Assembly (NCBI GenBank): GCA_028292785.1
Contig: JAQGLQ010000110.1
Coordinates: forward strand, 1 to 7,523
Direction of reading: 5' to 3'
Source of the DNA: Noviherbaspirillum sp.
GTDB lineage: Bacteria; Pseudomonadota; Gammaproteobacteria; Burkholderiales; Burkholderiaceae
Length of the DNA stretch: 7,523 nt
Position 1 is the first letter of the stretch. Each line of letters begins with the position of its first letter. The translations under genes were made by a program, and so were the position numbers. Below the pieces are notes generated by a model. That model was not told the DNA's origin. It did not search any database and worked only from the letters and a program-made list of their open reading frames with translations. Shown here in pieces: positions 1-5,816 of this stretch.

Positions 1-322
1 CGGCCGTCAACAGCGCGCGCGGCGACGCCTCGATCGTGCAGACCACGCTGTCCGCCGCCATCAGGTCGCCCTCGGCGTAATGCCAGTCGATTTCGGTCGA
101 CCGGTCGATCGCCAGCATCACGCCTTCGAACCACGGCGCGCCGCACAGCACCGCCGATTCCCGCACCACCACCCGCGCATGCACCGGCTGGATCGCAGGC
201 ACCAGCCGGCCGGTGACGTCGCCGCCTCCGACATCTTCCGCGAGCGCTTCATCGATATTTCTCGACAAGGCAGCGGCCAGTTCGGCGCTCAGCGGCGCGA
301 AAGGATTGTTCAACGTACTCAT
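1..322 (-). CDS. nadC: Quinolinate phosphoribosyltransferase, N-terminal part (nicotinate-nucleotide diphosphorylase, carboxylating); runs off the window
   Basis: This enzyme joins quinolinate and PRPP to make nicotinate mononucleotide, CO2 and pyrophosphate, the step after NadA in cytoplasmic de novo NAD synthesis. Only the first 107 codons are visible, about a third of the usual 280-290 residues. They match the family's N-terminal domain: [17 protein letters not shown] at about 26-42, the strand [17 protein letters not shown] at 51-67, YAEGDL at 82-87, and the beginning of the conserved ARALLTAER segment (here SPRALLTA) at 100-107. The ATG is fixed by its overlap with the nadA stop codon (ATGA, bases 319-322), which implies one transcript and coupled translation. 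The catalytic barrel and most substrate-binding Arg/Lys/His residues lie outside the window, so intactness cannot be judged. I recognise the family with high confidence. Confidence 0.94.
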   Translation of the reverse strand, partial: MSTLNNPFAPLSAELAAALSRNIDEALAEDVGGGDVTGRLVPAIQPVHARVVVRESAVLCGAPWFEGVMLAIDRSTEIDWHYAEGDLMAADSVVCTIEASPRALLTA

Positions 323-1458
323 GCCGGGCCCACTCCCGCAAACAATTCCTGTTCGCGCGCCAGGTCGGGACCCGGCTGCACGCGCGCCCGTGTCTGCGCG
401 GCGAAGCGCAGCATGCGGTCGATGCAGCCGTGGGCGCGCAGGCCCGTATCGCGCTCGACGATGATTTCATTGCTCCCGCTTTCCAGCACAAGCGCAAGAT
501 TGCGCAAGCCATTCATGGCCATCCAGGGGCAATGCGCACAGCTCTTGCACGTAGCGCTGTCGCCCGCCGTCGGCGCGGCAAAAAAGCGTTTGCCCGGCGC
601 AGCCAGTCGCATCTTGTGCAGGATGCCGGTATCGGTCGCCACGATGAATTCCGGCGCATCGAGCGTGGTCGCCGCGGCAATGAGCTGCGAGGTAGACCCG
701 ACGACATCGGCCAGGGCCACCACCGCTTCCGGCGATTCGGGATGGACCAGCACCTTCGCCTGCGGATGTTCTTCTTTCATCAGCGCCAGTTCTATTCCCT
801 TGAATTCATCATGCACCACGCACGCGCCTTGCCACAGCAGCATGTCGGCGCCGGTTTTCTTGCGGATGTACTCCCCGAGATGCTTGTCGGGCGCCCACAA
901 GACCTTCTCGCCGTGCGCATGCAGATGCGCGACGATCTCCAGCCCGATCGAAGAGGTGACCATCCAGTCGGCGCGCGCCTTCACGGCCGCGCTGGTATTT
1001 GCATACACCACTACGGTACGATCCGGATGCGCATCGCAAAACGCCGCGAATTCGTCCGCGGGACATCCGAGGTCCAGCGAACATGTGGCATCGAGGTCGG
1101 GCATCAGCACCCGCTTTTCGGGACTGAGAATCTTCGCCGTTTCGCCCATGAAGCGCACCCCCGCCACCACCAGCGTACGTGACGGATGGTCGCGGCCGAA
1201 ACGCGCCATCTCGAGCGAGTCGGAAACGCAGCCGCCAATCTCCTCGGCGAGCTCCTGCAGATCGGCATCCACATAGTAGTGCGCGACCAGCACCGCATCC
1301 TGCTCGAGCAAAAGCCGCTTGATGCGCTCCTTGAGATGCCTCTTTTCCTCCACGGACTCGGCCGCGGGTACGCGCGCCCATGCCTCGCCAACGCAAGCCG
1401 CGCCGGTTTGCATTCGAGGGAGTTCAAACTGAACCGACTGAATAATGTGCTGCCGCAT
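319..1458 (-). CDS. nadA: Quinolinate synthase NadA (4Fe-4S enzyme)
   Basis: NadA condenses iminoaspartate (from NadB) with dihydroxyacetone phosphate to form quinolinate, using a [4Fe-4S] cluster. The 379-residue product aligns with the E. coli protein (347 aa) from memory. Visible marks are [16 protein letters not shown] at 58-73, [14 protein letters not shown] at 75-88, [16 protein letters not shown] at 100-115, CSLDLGCP at 126-133, WAPDKHLG at 188-195, [11 protein letters not shown] at 209-219, HPESP at 239-243, GSTSQLI at 254-260 and [15 protein letters not shown] at 304-318. The three cluster cysteines are Cys126, Cys213 and Cys310, each 13 residues beyond E. coli C113, C200 and C297. 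The extra length is an N-terminal stretch of about 35 weakly conserved residues. The start is supported by an AGGAGAG ribosome site 10 bases upstream. The stop overlaps the nadC start. No damage is seen; this is an ordinary intact gene. Confidence 0.97.
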   Translation of the reverse strand: MRQHIIQSVQFELPRMQTGAACVGEAWARVPAAESVEEKRHLKERIKRLLLEQDAVLVAHYYVDADLQELAEEIGGCVSDSLEMARFGRDHPSRTLVVAGVRFMGETAKILSPEKRVLMPDLDATCSLDLGCPADEFAAFCDAHPDRTVVVYANTSAAVKARADWMVTSSIGLEIVAHLHAHGEKVLWAPDKHLGEYIRKKTGADMLLWQGACVVHDEFKGIELALMKEEHPQAKVLVHPESPEAVVALADVVGSTSQLIAAATTLDAPEFIVATDTGILHKMRLAAPGKRFFAAPTAGDSATCKSCAHCPWMAMNGLRNLALVLESGSNEIIVERDTGLRAHGCIDRMLRFAAQTRARVQPGPDLAREQELFAGVGPA

Positions 1459-1468
1459 GAGTATCGCG

Positions 1469-1475
1469 CTCTCCT
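1469..1475 (-). promoter_or_regulatory. Ribosome binding site of nadA
   Basis: On the minus strand the bases read AGGAGAG and lie 10 bases before the nadA ATG. They fit the 3' end of 16S rRNA well and favour this start over the internal Met16. Confidence 0.65.
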
Positions 1476-1498
1476 GAATGTCTGGGTATCATCCGAAA

Positions 1499-1527
1499 AT
1501 TTTACTCGAAGCGTCCGGCTATTTGAA
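1499..1527 (-). promoter_or_regulatory. Candidate sigma-70 promoter of the nadA-nadC operon
   Basis: Reading on the minus strand, TTCAAA (bases 1527-1522, 4 of 6 matches to TTGACA) is followed after exactly 17 bases by TAAAAT (1504-1499, 5 of 6 matches to TATAAT). The start of transcription would fall near 1492, giving a leader of about 35 bases that contains the nadA ribosome site. Spacing and position are both right for nadA. It is a prediction from sequence alone. Confidence 0.5.
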
Positions 1528-1670
1528 TGAATGAACAGACGCTATCAGAGAATGAAGAATGTGAATTTCCCTCTCGCATGGACGACGAGGCGTGCCGTTG
1601 TCAGCCGGTCTCTGTCGGGAAAGGAACAACTCATGGAAAGAGCGCGAGCGCCGCTTGACGGAACACGTAT

Positions 1671-1700
1671 AAGCACGACATACAAGCACGACGTAGAAGC
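1671..1700. repeat. Short direct repeat, period 13 bases
   Basis: AAGCACGACATAC at 1671-1683 is followed directly by AAGCACGACGTAG at 1684-1696, and the first four bases of a third copy (AAGC) follow at 1697-1700. The first nine bases of the two full copies are identical. The repeat lies about 150 bases upstream of the predicted nadA promoter. It could be a protein-binding site or chance; nothing else supports a role. Confidence 0.4.
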
Positions 1701-1745
1701 AAGTGGAGCGGTTTCCTGACCGATAGTCCAATGCGAATTCATGCC

Positions 1746-1783
1746 ATACCGGTTAGCCGGTGCCAGCCATGGCGGCGCGGTAT
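1746..1783. repeat. Nested inverted repeat after the small membrane-protein gene
   Basis: ATACCG (1746-1751) pairs with CGGTAT (1778-1783). Inside, ACCGG (1748-1752) pairs with CCGGT (1757-1761) across a four-base loop, so the two foldings compete. It sits 13 bases beyond the stop codon of the minus-strand gene ending at 1796, where a terminator hairpin would be expected. However, no run of T's follows, so I do not call it an intrinsic terminator. Confidence 0.3.
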
Positions 1784-1795
1784 CCGTTTCCGGAA

Positions 1796-2083
1796 CTACA
1801 TCGCATCTCCATCCGGCCCGCTCGCACGTGACACGCGCAGTCTAAGAAGAGCGGTACTGCAGGGCGCCACCGCAAGCGCCGCAAGCCATGCGGCAACTGC
1901 GCAAGGAAGCCAGCCCACCGCGATGCCAACCAGGAAGCCGAGGTGAATCAGTCCGGTTATGTAGCATGCAAAGAACACCAGCACTGCGGCAATCCCGGCA
2001 ATCCGTCTTCCAGCTATATCGCACCATGCATCGGCATCGGCGACACGCTGTATAACGATTGCGTGCTCAGTGATTGTGGTCAT
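1796..2083 (-). CDS. Small hypothetical inner-membrane protein with two predicted helices
   Basis: I do not recognise this 95-residue protein. After a polar N-terminus (about 1-27) it has two hydrophobic stretches, IAGIAAVLVFFACYITGLI at about 28-46 and a longer one at about 48-78 (LGFLVGIAVGWLPCAVAAWL and onward). A short basic tail RLRVSR at 81-86 follows. It has four cysteines (21, 40, 61, 75). The basic loop GRR before the first helix and the basic tail suggest both ends face the cytoplasm. An in-frame ATG six codons upstream is possible, but the near-perfect ribosome site AAGGGAGG lies just four bases before the chosen ATG, which decides the start. The strong ribosome site and membrane-like composition argue for a real gene, probably transcribed alone. 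No function can be assigned. Confidence 0.62.
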   Translation of the reverse strand: MTTITEHAIVIQRVADADAWCDIAGRRIAGIAAVLVFFACYITGLIHLGFLVGIAVGWLPCAVAAWLAALAVAPCSTALLRLRVSRASGPDGDAM

Positions 2084-2087
2084 GATG

Positions 2088-2095
2088 CCTCCCTT
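2088..2095 (-). promoter_or_regulatory. Strong ribosome binding site of the small membrane protein
   Basis: The minus strand reads AAGGGAGG, followed by CATC and then ATG. It is the strongest Shine-Dalgarno match in the window and selects the start at 2083 over the upstream ATG at 2101. A short hairpin (CAGCA/TGCTG, 2096-2107) lies immediately 5' of it. Confidence 0.6.
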
Positions 2096-2245
2096 CAGCA
2101 TTTGCTGTATGAGTGGTTATAAATGCGCCCGCATCCGAAGCCGTCGCACGATCCGATACTGCGTCGACATCTGCGTCGCCGGCACGTCAGCGCTGAAACA
2201 CATCCGGCTTCCTCACATCTTAGAATCAAATTCCGATCGTGGACT

Positions 2246-2266
2246 GATTATTAGCGGGCGCTAATC
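2246..2266. repeat. Palindromic element between two minus-strand genes
   Basis: ATTAGC (2250-2255) and GCTAAT (2260-2265) form an inverted repeat around GGGC. The overlapping GATTA (2246-2250) and TAATC (2262-2266) form a second one, giving a dyad of 21 bases. It lies 29 bases beyond the stop of the helix-turn-helix gene and upstream of the small membrane-protein gene. With no T run on either side it resembles an operator more than a terminator. A loose -10-like TATAAC (2121-2116, minus strand) lies between it and the membrane-protein gene. The rest of 2084-2294 shows nothing else I can support. Confidence 0.35.
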
Positions 2267-2294
2267 CGCCTGCTTCAATTGTCTTGTCACCGCG

Positions 2295-2942
2295 TCAACG
2301 GTTCAAGTGCAAACAGTGAAACAATTCCTTGATCAAAGGATGGTTGGCTGCGAAATCGGCAATGCCGTCCGAAACGACTGCTTTGCGCTCGGGCGATTCG
2401 CGTCTTTGTTCAGCCTGGCCTCCACTCATATCCGAACCGGTTTCGTGCCAGCCGCCCATCGAACTCCGGCTGGCATCCAGCAGGCGACGGTATTCCGCCA
2501 GCAGATTCGATCGCTCTTCATGGTCGGGATAACGCTCCTGTGCGCACTGAATCAGCGCGAGCTGTCTGAGTGGCTCGCGGACCTCCTCGATCAGCTTCGA
2601 AAAACTTGCCAAAGAATCCAGCAGGCTCGCTTTGGCGGATACCTGCGCTTTCGGAAGCTCTTGCGCTTTCGGCCGCCGACAACGCTGCTGTTCCGAAGGA
2701 GTCTCTATCAGTCTTCGCAGTTCACCGACGCTCAGATCGGTCGCTTCATGCATCCGGATCAGCAAGCTGGCGCCGACAGGCAGCTTCCTGCGACGGATCT
2801 TGCTGATGAGCGGCGCGGGCACATCGAGATATCTGCACAGTGCGGCATCATTTTTCAGATTCAACTTTGCGATCACCGTATCGAGCAGATTGTCCGGGTT
2901 GTACGGAGTCAGCGTAATGGCCTCATCGGCTTTTGTTTCCAT
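2295..2942 (-). CDS. Helix-turn-helix DNA-binding protein with a long C-terminal extension
   Basis: The first 80 residues look like a Cro/repressor-type helix-turn-helix domain. LTPYNPDNLLDTVIAKLNL (11-29) leads into the turn NDAALCRYLDVPAPLISKIR (31-50), then KLPVGASLLIRMHE (53-66) and LSVGELRRLI (70-79). From memory, similar stand-alone domains of about 75-80 residues occur in Oxalobacteraceae. Here about 135 further residues follow: a Lys/Ala/Gln-rich linker with a PKAQEL/PKAQVS repeat (91-102), a mostly helical segment (about 106-158, LLDSLASFSKLIEEVREPLR), and a polar tail ending IKELFHCLHLNR. The ATG at 2942 is preferred over an in-frame TTG at 2954, because GGA sits 7 bases before the ATG and nothing suitable precedes the TTG. 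Its targets are unknown; it could be a local regulator, but nothing ties it to the pilus operon. Confidence 0.75.
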   Translation of the reverse strand: METKADEAITLTPYNPDNLLDTVIAKLNLKNDAALCRYLDVPAPLISKIRRRKLPVGASLLIRMHEATDLSVGELRRLIETPSEQQRCRRPKAQELPKAQVSAKASLLDSLASFSKLIEEVREPLRQLALIQCAQERYPDHEERSNLLAEYRRLLDASRSSMGGWHETGSDMSGGQAEQRRESPERKAVVSDGIADFAANHPLIKELFHCLHLNR

Positions 2943-3190
2943 TCCTTGTTCCAAACATTATCGGGCGCGGCTTTCTCGCGTTGAGCGCATCGGATTGTGC
3001 GCACGTTTTGTTCGAGGATCTGTGCGGGGTCTTGCAAGCGTCGTGCCCAAGAGCATTGCGGCATCGCCCGGAGCAGATTCCAAACGGGCTTCAACGATAT
3101 ATTTAGCGCGGCCGTGCGCCGAGAATGATTAATGACTTCTTAACTTCCTAATACGCGCGATGCAGTCTGGCGCGCGTTGCGCGCCGTCGT
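2943..3190. other. Intergenic stretch between the HTH gene and the TPR gene
   Basis: No convincing gene is seen here. It presumably contains the promoter of the minus-strand HTH gene. A GATAAT (2962-2957, minus strand) resembles a -10 box but has no matching -35 box, and would leave a leader of only about 8 bases. An AT-richer patch at about 3124-3152 stands out from the GC-rich surroundings. A hairpin at 3169-3185 is listed separately. Confidence 0.45.
3169..3185. repeat. Perfect GC-rich inverted repeat just after the TPR gene
   Basis: GGCGCGC (3169-3175) and GCGCGCC (3179-3185) form a 7-base-pair stem with a GTT loop (AAC on the minus strand). It begins 5 bases beyond the stop codon of the TPR gene. 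The stem is very stable for its size, but no T run follows on either strand, so it may protect the mRNA 3' end or slow polymerase rather than terminate by the intrinsic mechanism. Confidence 0.45.
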
Positions 3191-4450
3191 TCAGGAGCCG
3201 TTGCGCTCTTCGAGGATTTGCCAAGTGGTGCCGCGCCTTGTCAACACAAGGATCTTGTCCGTGACATCGCGAAAGCGGTCCGACACGTAGCTTTGCCGGA
3301 ACTTCACGATGGCGACATCGCCATCGACGGTAAGGCGAGGCGAGTCCACCGTCACCTTGATATTGTTCTTTCCGGAAATGCGCGCCGCTCGCAATTTTTT
3401 CCAGGTATCGCTCGTCTGTCCTCTCGGTGTCTTGAAATATGGCGCATAGAAGGACAGATAGCGCGTCACGTCCCGCGCACTCCATGCGTTCGCCCACTCG
3501 TTCACCATGGCTAACGGATCGACGAGATCGTCGCGTACGCCGCTATCGGATTTTGCGACGGCGGCACGCGGCACCACATTCGACTTCCCCGGCGCGGTGG
3601 CCGGACGAGAGATCGGCTCGAATGCGGAGGGGCTGCCCGCCGCCGGTGGCATCGCCTGCGCCGCGGTCTGCCTGTCGTCGGAGAAAACCAGGGTGCCCTT
3701 CGTTTGCGAGACCCCCGGCGCCGCGTCGACCGCACGTTCGCCGATGACTTTGTCGAGCAAGCTCAATTTCTCGGATATGCCCGTGGCCACGGGATCGATC
3801 TGTCGGGTTCGGCTGTACGCCCGATATGCCAGCCGCGCGTAGTCATTGGCCAGCTTCTCGAGCGCATCCGCATCCGGCGAGGCGGCGGTAAGCTCCGCCA
3901 GTTTCACGGGGCGACCGCGGCTCGGCAATCCTCCTATCGCCGACAGGGTCGCGGCATTGTCATGCGCGACACGATTGCCGGAACCGAGGCTCAGCGCCCT
4001 TTCATAGAAAAGGCTTGCCATCTGCGAGAAAAGGTCGCCAAGATTTTCATGGGCCGTCGCATAGCGGGGATCCTTCTTGACCGCCTGCTCGAGCGCGGCG
4101 CGGGCGCGCTCGAAGTCGCCGTTTTTTTCGTATAACACGCCCAGATTGTTATGCGGCTCGGCCAAGTCCGGATAATCGCGCGCAAGCTCGCTGAAGACCT
4201 TGATCGCCTGCGCCACCTTCCCATCCTTCGCCAGCTTCACGCCCTCGGAAAAGCGTGCCTGGGCATCGTCCTCCGCTTTCATCGCAGGGCGTGCCGGATC
4301 GTGGACGGCAGCCATGCCGCGCGCATGCGGCGCCGCGGTGTCGCCCAGTTGCGCGTACGCTTGCACCGTCATGGCCGACCAGAGCGAGAGAGCGACAAGC
4401 ATGCGCGAGAAAACTTTCTGTTGCCCGTCATTCGATAAACGGTATTTCAT
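3191..4450 (-). CDS. Exported TPR protein with C-terminal SnoaL-like / Cds6-type domain
   Basis: The 419-residue product starts with a signal peptide (basic N-terminus, hydrophobic core at about 17-28, likely cleavage after AYA33), so it should act in the periplasm or at the envelope. Tetratricopeptide units follow: 61-94 (ARFSEGVKLAKDGKVAQAIK), 95-128 (PHNNLGVLYEKNGDFERARA) and a degenerate one at 129-162. After a Pro/Ala/Ser-rich linker (about 240-312), residues 315-417 match the SnoaL-like fold I recall from Cds6-domain proteins and some L,D-transpeptidase-associated proteins: VNEWANAWSARDVTRYLSFY at 316-335, then TWKKLRAARI (349-358), VKFRQSYVS (382-390) and a closing WQILEE (410-415). 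No transpeptidase catalytic motif is present. AAAAGGA six bases before the ATG supports the start. It is divergent from the pilus operon. A protein-interaction or cell-wall role is likely, but unproven. Confidence 0.85.
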   Translation of the reverse strand: MKYRLSNDGQQKVFSRMLVALSLWSAMTVQAYAQLGDTAAPHARGMAAVHDPARPAMKAEDDAQARFSEGVKLAKDGKVAQAIKVFSELARDYPDLAEPHNNLGVLYEKNGDFERARAALEQAVKKDPRYATAHENLGDLFSQMASLFYERALSLGSGNRVAHDNAATLSAIGGLPSRGRPVKLAELTAASPDADALEKLANDYARLAYRAYSRTRQIDPVATGISEKLSLLDKVIGERAVDAAPGVSQTKGTLVFSDDRQTAAQAMPPAAGSPSAFEPISRPATAPGKSNVVPRAAVAKSDSGVRDDLVDPLAMVNEWANAWSARDVTRYLSFYAPYFKTPRGQTSDTWKKLRAARISGKNNIKVTVDSPRLTVDGDVAIVKFRQSYVSDRFRDVTDKILVLTRRGTTWQILEERNGS

Positions 4451-4536
4451 GGGGCATCCTTTTTACGTCGTTATTCAGAAGATATCGGAATCGGCGTGCG
4501 CGGCAGGAATGGCGGTTCCAGCCGTTGGATTGTGCG

Positions 4537-4597
4537 AAAAAAAACCGCAAGGCACAGCAACATTTAGGCCGTCCTAATTCTCCTGTGCCTTCACCGG
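4537..4597 (-). terminator. Rho-independent terminator/attenuator in the leader of the TPR gene
   Basis: On the minus strand AAGGCACAG (4591-4583) pairs perfectly with CTGTGCCTT (4557-4549). Nested inside is TTAGG/CCTAA around an ACGG loop (4577-4564). CCG (4597-4595) can further pair with CGG (4547-4545), extending the stem right up to a run of eight T's (4544-4537). This is the textbook shape of an intrinsic terminator and works only on the minus strand. No gene precedes it on that strand, and the TPR gene begins 86 bases downstream, so it fits a leader attenuator or a block against antisense transcription out of the pilus promoter region. I do not recognise a known riboswitch. Confidence 0.65.
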
Positions 4598-4794
4598 GAT
4601 GAATGCATTGTGAAGCTAAGCCGCGCGAGATCCCGGACCGGCGCGTCGTGCGCATACCAATCCTTATCATTTACTAATTCTTCGTGTATCCGGGGATTTC
4701 TCGCCCACACTAAAGCTACAGAAATGTCTTTTCCCGGTGCGCCCCGCCGTCCATCGGCTTCATGGCCCGGCGCGATTGTCTGATGTTCCTGAAC
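4598..4794. other. Divergent regulatory region between the TPR gene and the pilus operon
   Basis: This stretch should hold the promoter of the pilus operon and possibly that of the TPR gene's leader. It is richer in A and T than the flanking genes, notably at 4658-4690. I find no pair of good -35 and -10 boxes with normal spacing on either strand. A weak dyad ATTTCT (4696-4701) / AGAAAT (4720-4725) with an 18-base spacer could be a regulator site. Open frames across it are shadows. Confidence 0.4.
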
Positions 4795-4801
4795 AAGGAA
4801 G
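4795..4801 (+). promoter_or_regulatory. Ribosome binding site of the pilin gene, deciding between two ATGs
   Basis: AAGGAAG lies 6 bases before the ATG at 4808 but only one base before an out-of-frame ATG at 4803. That earlier ATG would make a two-codon frame (ATG AAA TGA) which overlaps the true start. Spacing selects 4808. Confidence 0.65.
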
Positions 4802-4807
4802 CATGAA

Positions 4808-5254
4808 ATGAAAAAATTATTTTCTATCGTATGTTTCGGACTAGCGGGCATCGCCGCTCCCGGCACGCACGCCACAACCGCAACCAATACTTTCAACGTG
4901 AGCATCAGTCTCACCTCGGTATGCGAGATCACGACGGTTCCCGCTGCCGCATCCTTTACCTACAGTTCATTCCAGACCAGCGCGGCGACCTTCAGTGATT
5001 CGTTCAACATGCGCTGCACCAATACGCTGCCGATCTCCTCCGTCACGCTGGACCAGACTTCGGTAACCGATAGCGCGACAGACTTGGCATATACGCTCGC
5101 ATTGGGAACCATCCCTTCGGCAGGCACCGGCGCCACGCAAACGATTTCGATCACCGGCACGATGCCTTCCGGCCAGGCGGGCACCTGTGCGTCGGCGAAT
5201 TGCACGAATTCGAGCTCGAGCAACAAACAGCGCACCATCACGGTCACTTACTGA
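4808..5254 (+). CDS. Spore-coat-U-like pilin subunit of an archaic chaperone-usher pilus
   Basis: This 148-residue exported protein is probably the main pilus subunit. A signal peptide (MKKLFSIVCFGLAGIAAPGT, cleavage near HA22) is followed by the N-terminal strand TNTFNVSISLTSVCEI (27-42), typical of spore coat U (SCPU) domain pilins, where it donates to the neighbouring subunit. The body is Ser/Thr-rich and beta-strand-like, with four cysteines (39, 70, 127, 132) that could make two disulfides and a GTGATQTISITG stretch at 106-117. It ends in the strand RTITVTY, as SCPU proteins do. At 148 residues it is slightly short and lacks the usual Tyr-rich centre, so it is a diverged member. It is the first gene of a four-gene operon with a chaperone and an usher; the next gene starts 11 bases after its stop. 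Confidence 0.8.
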   Translation: MKKLFSIVCFGLAGIAAPGTHATTATNTFNVSISLTSVCEITTVPAAASFTYSSFQTSAATFSDSFNMRCTNTLPISSVTLDQTSVTDSATDLAYTLALGTIPSAGTGATQTISITGTMPSGQAGTCASANCTNSSSSNKQRTITVTY

Positions 5255-5265
5255 TCCGCCTGGCC

Positions 5266-5799
5266 ATGAACGGGATGCGTGCGCTCGCATCCGGGCTGGC
5301 GCTGGTCTGCTGGACGGCCGGCGCCTGTGCGGGAACCGCGAGCGCGCAGTTCAGTGTAGGTATCGTAATGCGCGCGATGCGTGACGGTGTCTGCGTCAGC
5401 AGGGCCCTGAGCCATGCGGCGGGAGCGATCGTGAAGGTCGATTGCGATTCCAACCAGTTTGTCAGCATCGAGCCGGACCCGGCCAGGCCGTTTCTCGGCT
5501 CGATGAGCCGAAGCAGACGAACATGGTTCGGCGTGGCGCCGGCACCGATACCGACTGAACGGCTGACGGGACCGGAGCACATGTCATCGCTTGCGATAGC
5601 GCCGAGACTGGTACGGGTGACTTACGAAGCGGTAGTTGCGATGGAAGTCAGCGCATTGACGCTGACGGGCCTGCTGACGCCTTCCGCTGCGTTTTACTAC
5701 GACATGTTTGGAAGCCGTCTCGACACCGAACTCCCGGCGGGCGGAACACCTGCCGAGACACGCATGGAGATGCCGGTACAGATGCTGATCGGCTTTTGA
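5266..5799 (+). CDS. Exported protein, likely a diverged second pilin subunit
   Basis: I do not recognise a named family for this 177-residue protein. A signal peptide (MNGMRALASGLALVCWTAGA and onward) likely ends at ASA27. The mature start QFSVGIVMRAMRDGVCVS then repeats the pattern of the preceding pilin's N-terminal strand: F-x-V-x-I, alternating residues, then V-Cys (Cys43). A second cysteine in VKVDC (Cys60) could bond with it, and the C-terminus PVQMLIGF is strand-like. In Csu-type clusters this place is held by minor subunits (CsuA or CsuB), so a minor or initiating subunit is the best reading. No good ribosome site precedes the ATG at 5266 or the next ATG at 5275. Because the upstream stop is only 11 bases away, translation probably depends on coupling. 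Confidence 0.7.
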   Translation: MNGMRALASGLALVCWTAGACAGTASAQFSVGIVMRAMRDGVCVSRALSHAAGAIVKVDCDSNQFVSIEPDPARPFLGSMSRSRRTWFGVAPAPIPTERLTGPEHMSSLAIAPRLVRVTYEAVVAMEVSALTLTGLLTPSAAFYYDMFGSRLDTELPAGGTPAETRMEMPVQMLIGF

Positions 5800-5816
5800 G
5801 CATAAGGATTTGACAC

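Larger units (their letters stand above)
1528..1795. other. Intergenic stretch without a convincing gene
   Basis: This gap lies between the nadA promoter and the end of the small membrane-protein gene. Short open frames exist on both strands (for example 1531-1719 plus and 1545-1742 minus), but none has a ribosome site, a recognisable domain or a plausible composition. The stretch holds a 13-base tandem repeat (1671-1700) and a nested inverted repeat (1746-1783), listed separately. I see no clear T-rich terminator. Confidence 0.5.

Noticed and set aside
80..1276. Long open frame of 398 codons on the plus strand opposite nadA and nadC, with another of 250 codons at 430-1182
   Set aside because: Both lie antisense to the unmistakable nadA/nadC reading frames. 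Their translations are Arg/Ser/Ala/His-rich with no domain, as expected from GC-rich codon bias.
1531..1719. Small open frames in the gap upstream of nadA (plus 1531-1719, minus 1545-1742)
   Set aside because: They lack ribosome sites, have no recognisable features and overlap each other on opposite strands.
2307..2984. Plus-strand open frame of 225 codons opposite the helix-turn-helix gene
   Set aside because: Its translation has no recognisable domain, while the minus-strand frame encodes a clear DNA-binding domain with a suitable start.
4549..4591. c-di-GMP (GEMM) riboswitch reading of the leader upstream of the TPR gene
   Set aside because: Fragments such as GGCACAG and GGACG loosely recall the class, but the conserved layout of two parallel stems and the spacing of the core bases are not present.
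4591..4932. Minus-strand open frame of 113 codons whose start looks like a signal peptide (LTLKVLVAVVACVPGAAMPA)
   Set aside because: The hydrophobic start is the reverse reading of the pilin's own signal-peptide and N-terminal region. There is no ribosome site or domain, and it runs into the leader terminator of the TPR gene.
5200..5265. Longer start for the second pilus protein, overlapping the first pilin gene
   Set aside because: The extra residues are polar and would bury the signal peptide. The ATG at 5266 gives a proper signal peptide and an 11-base gap.
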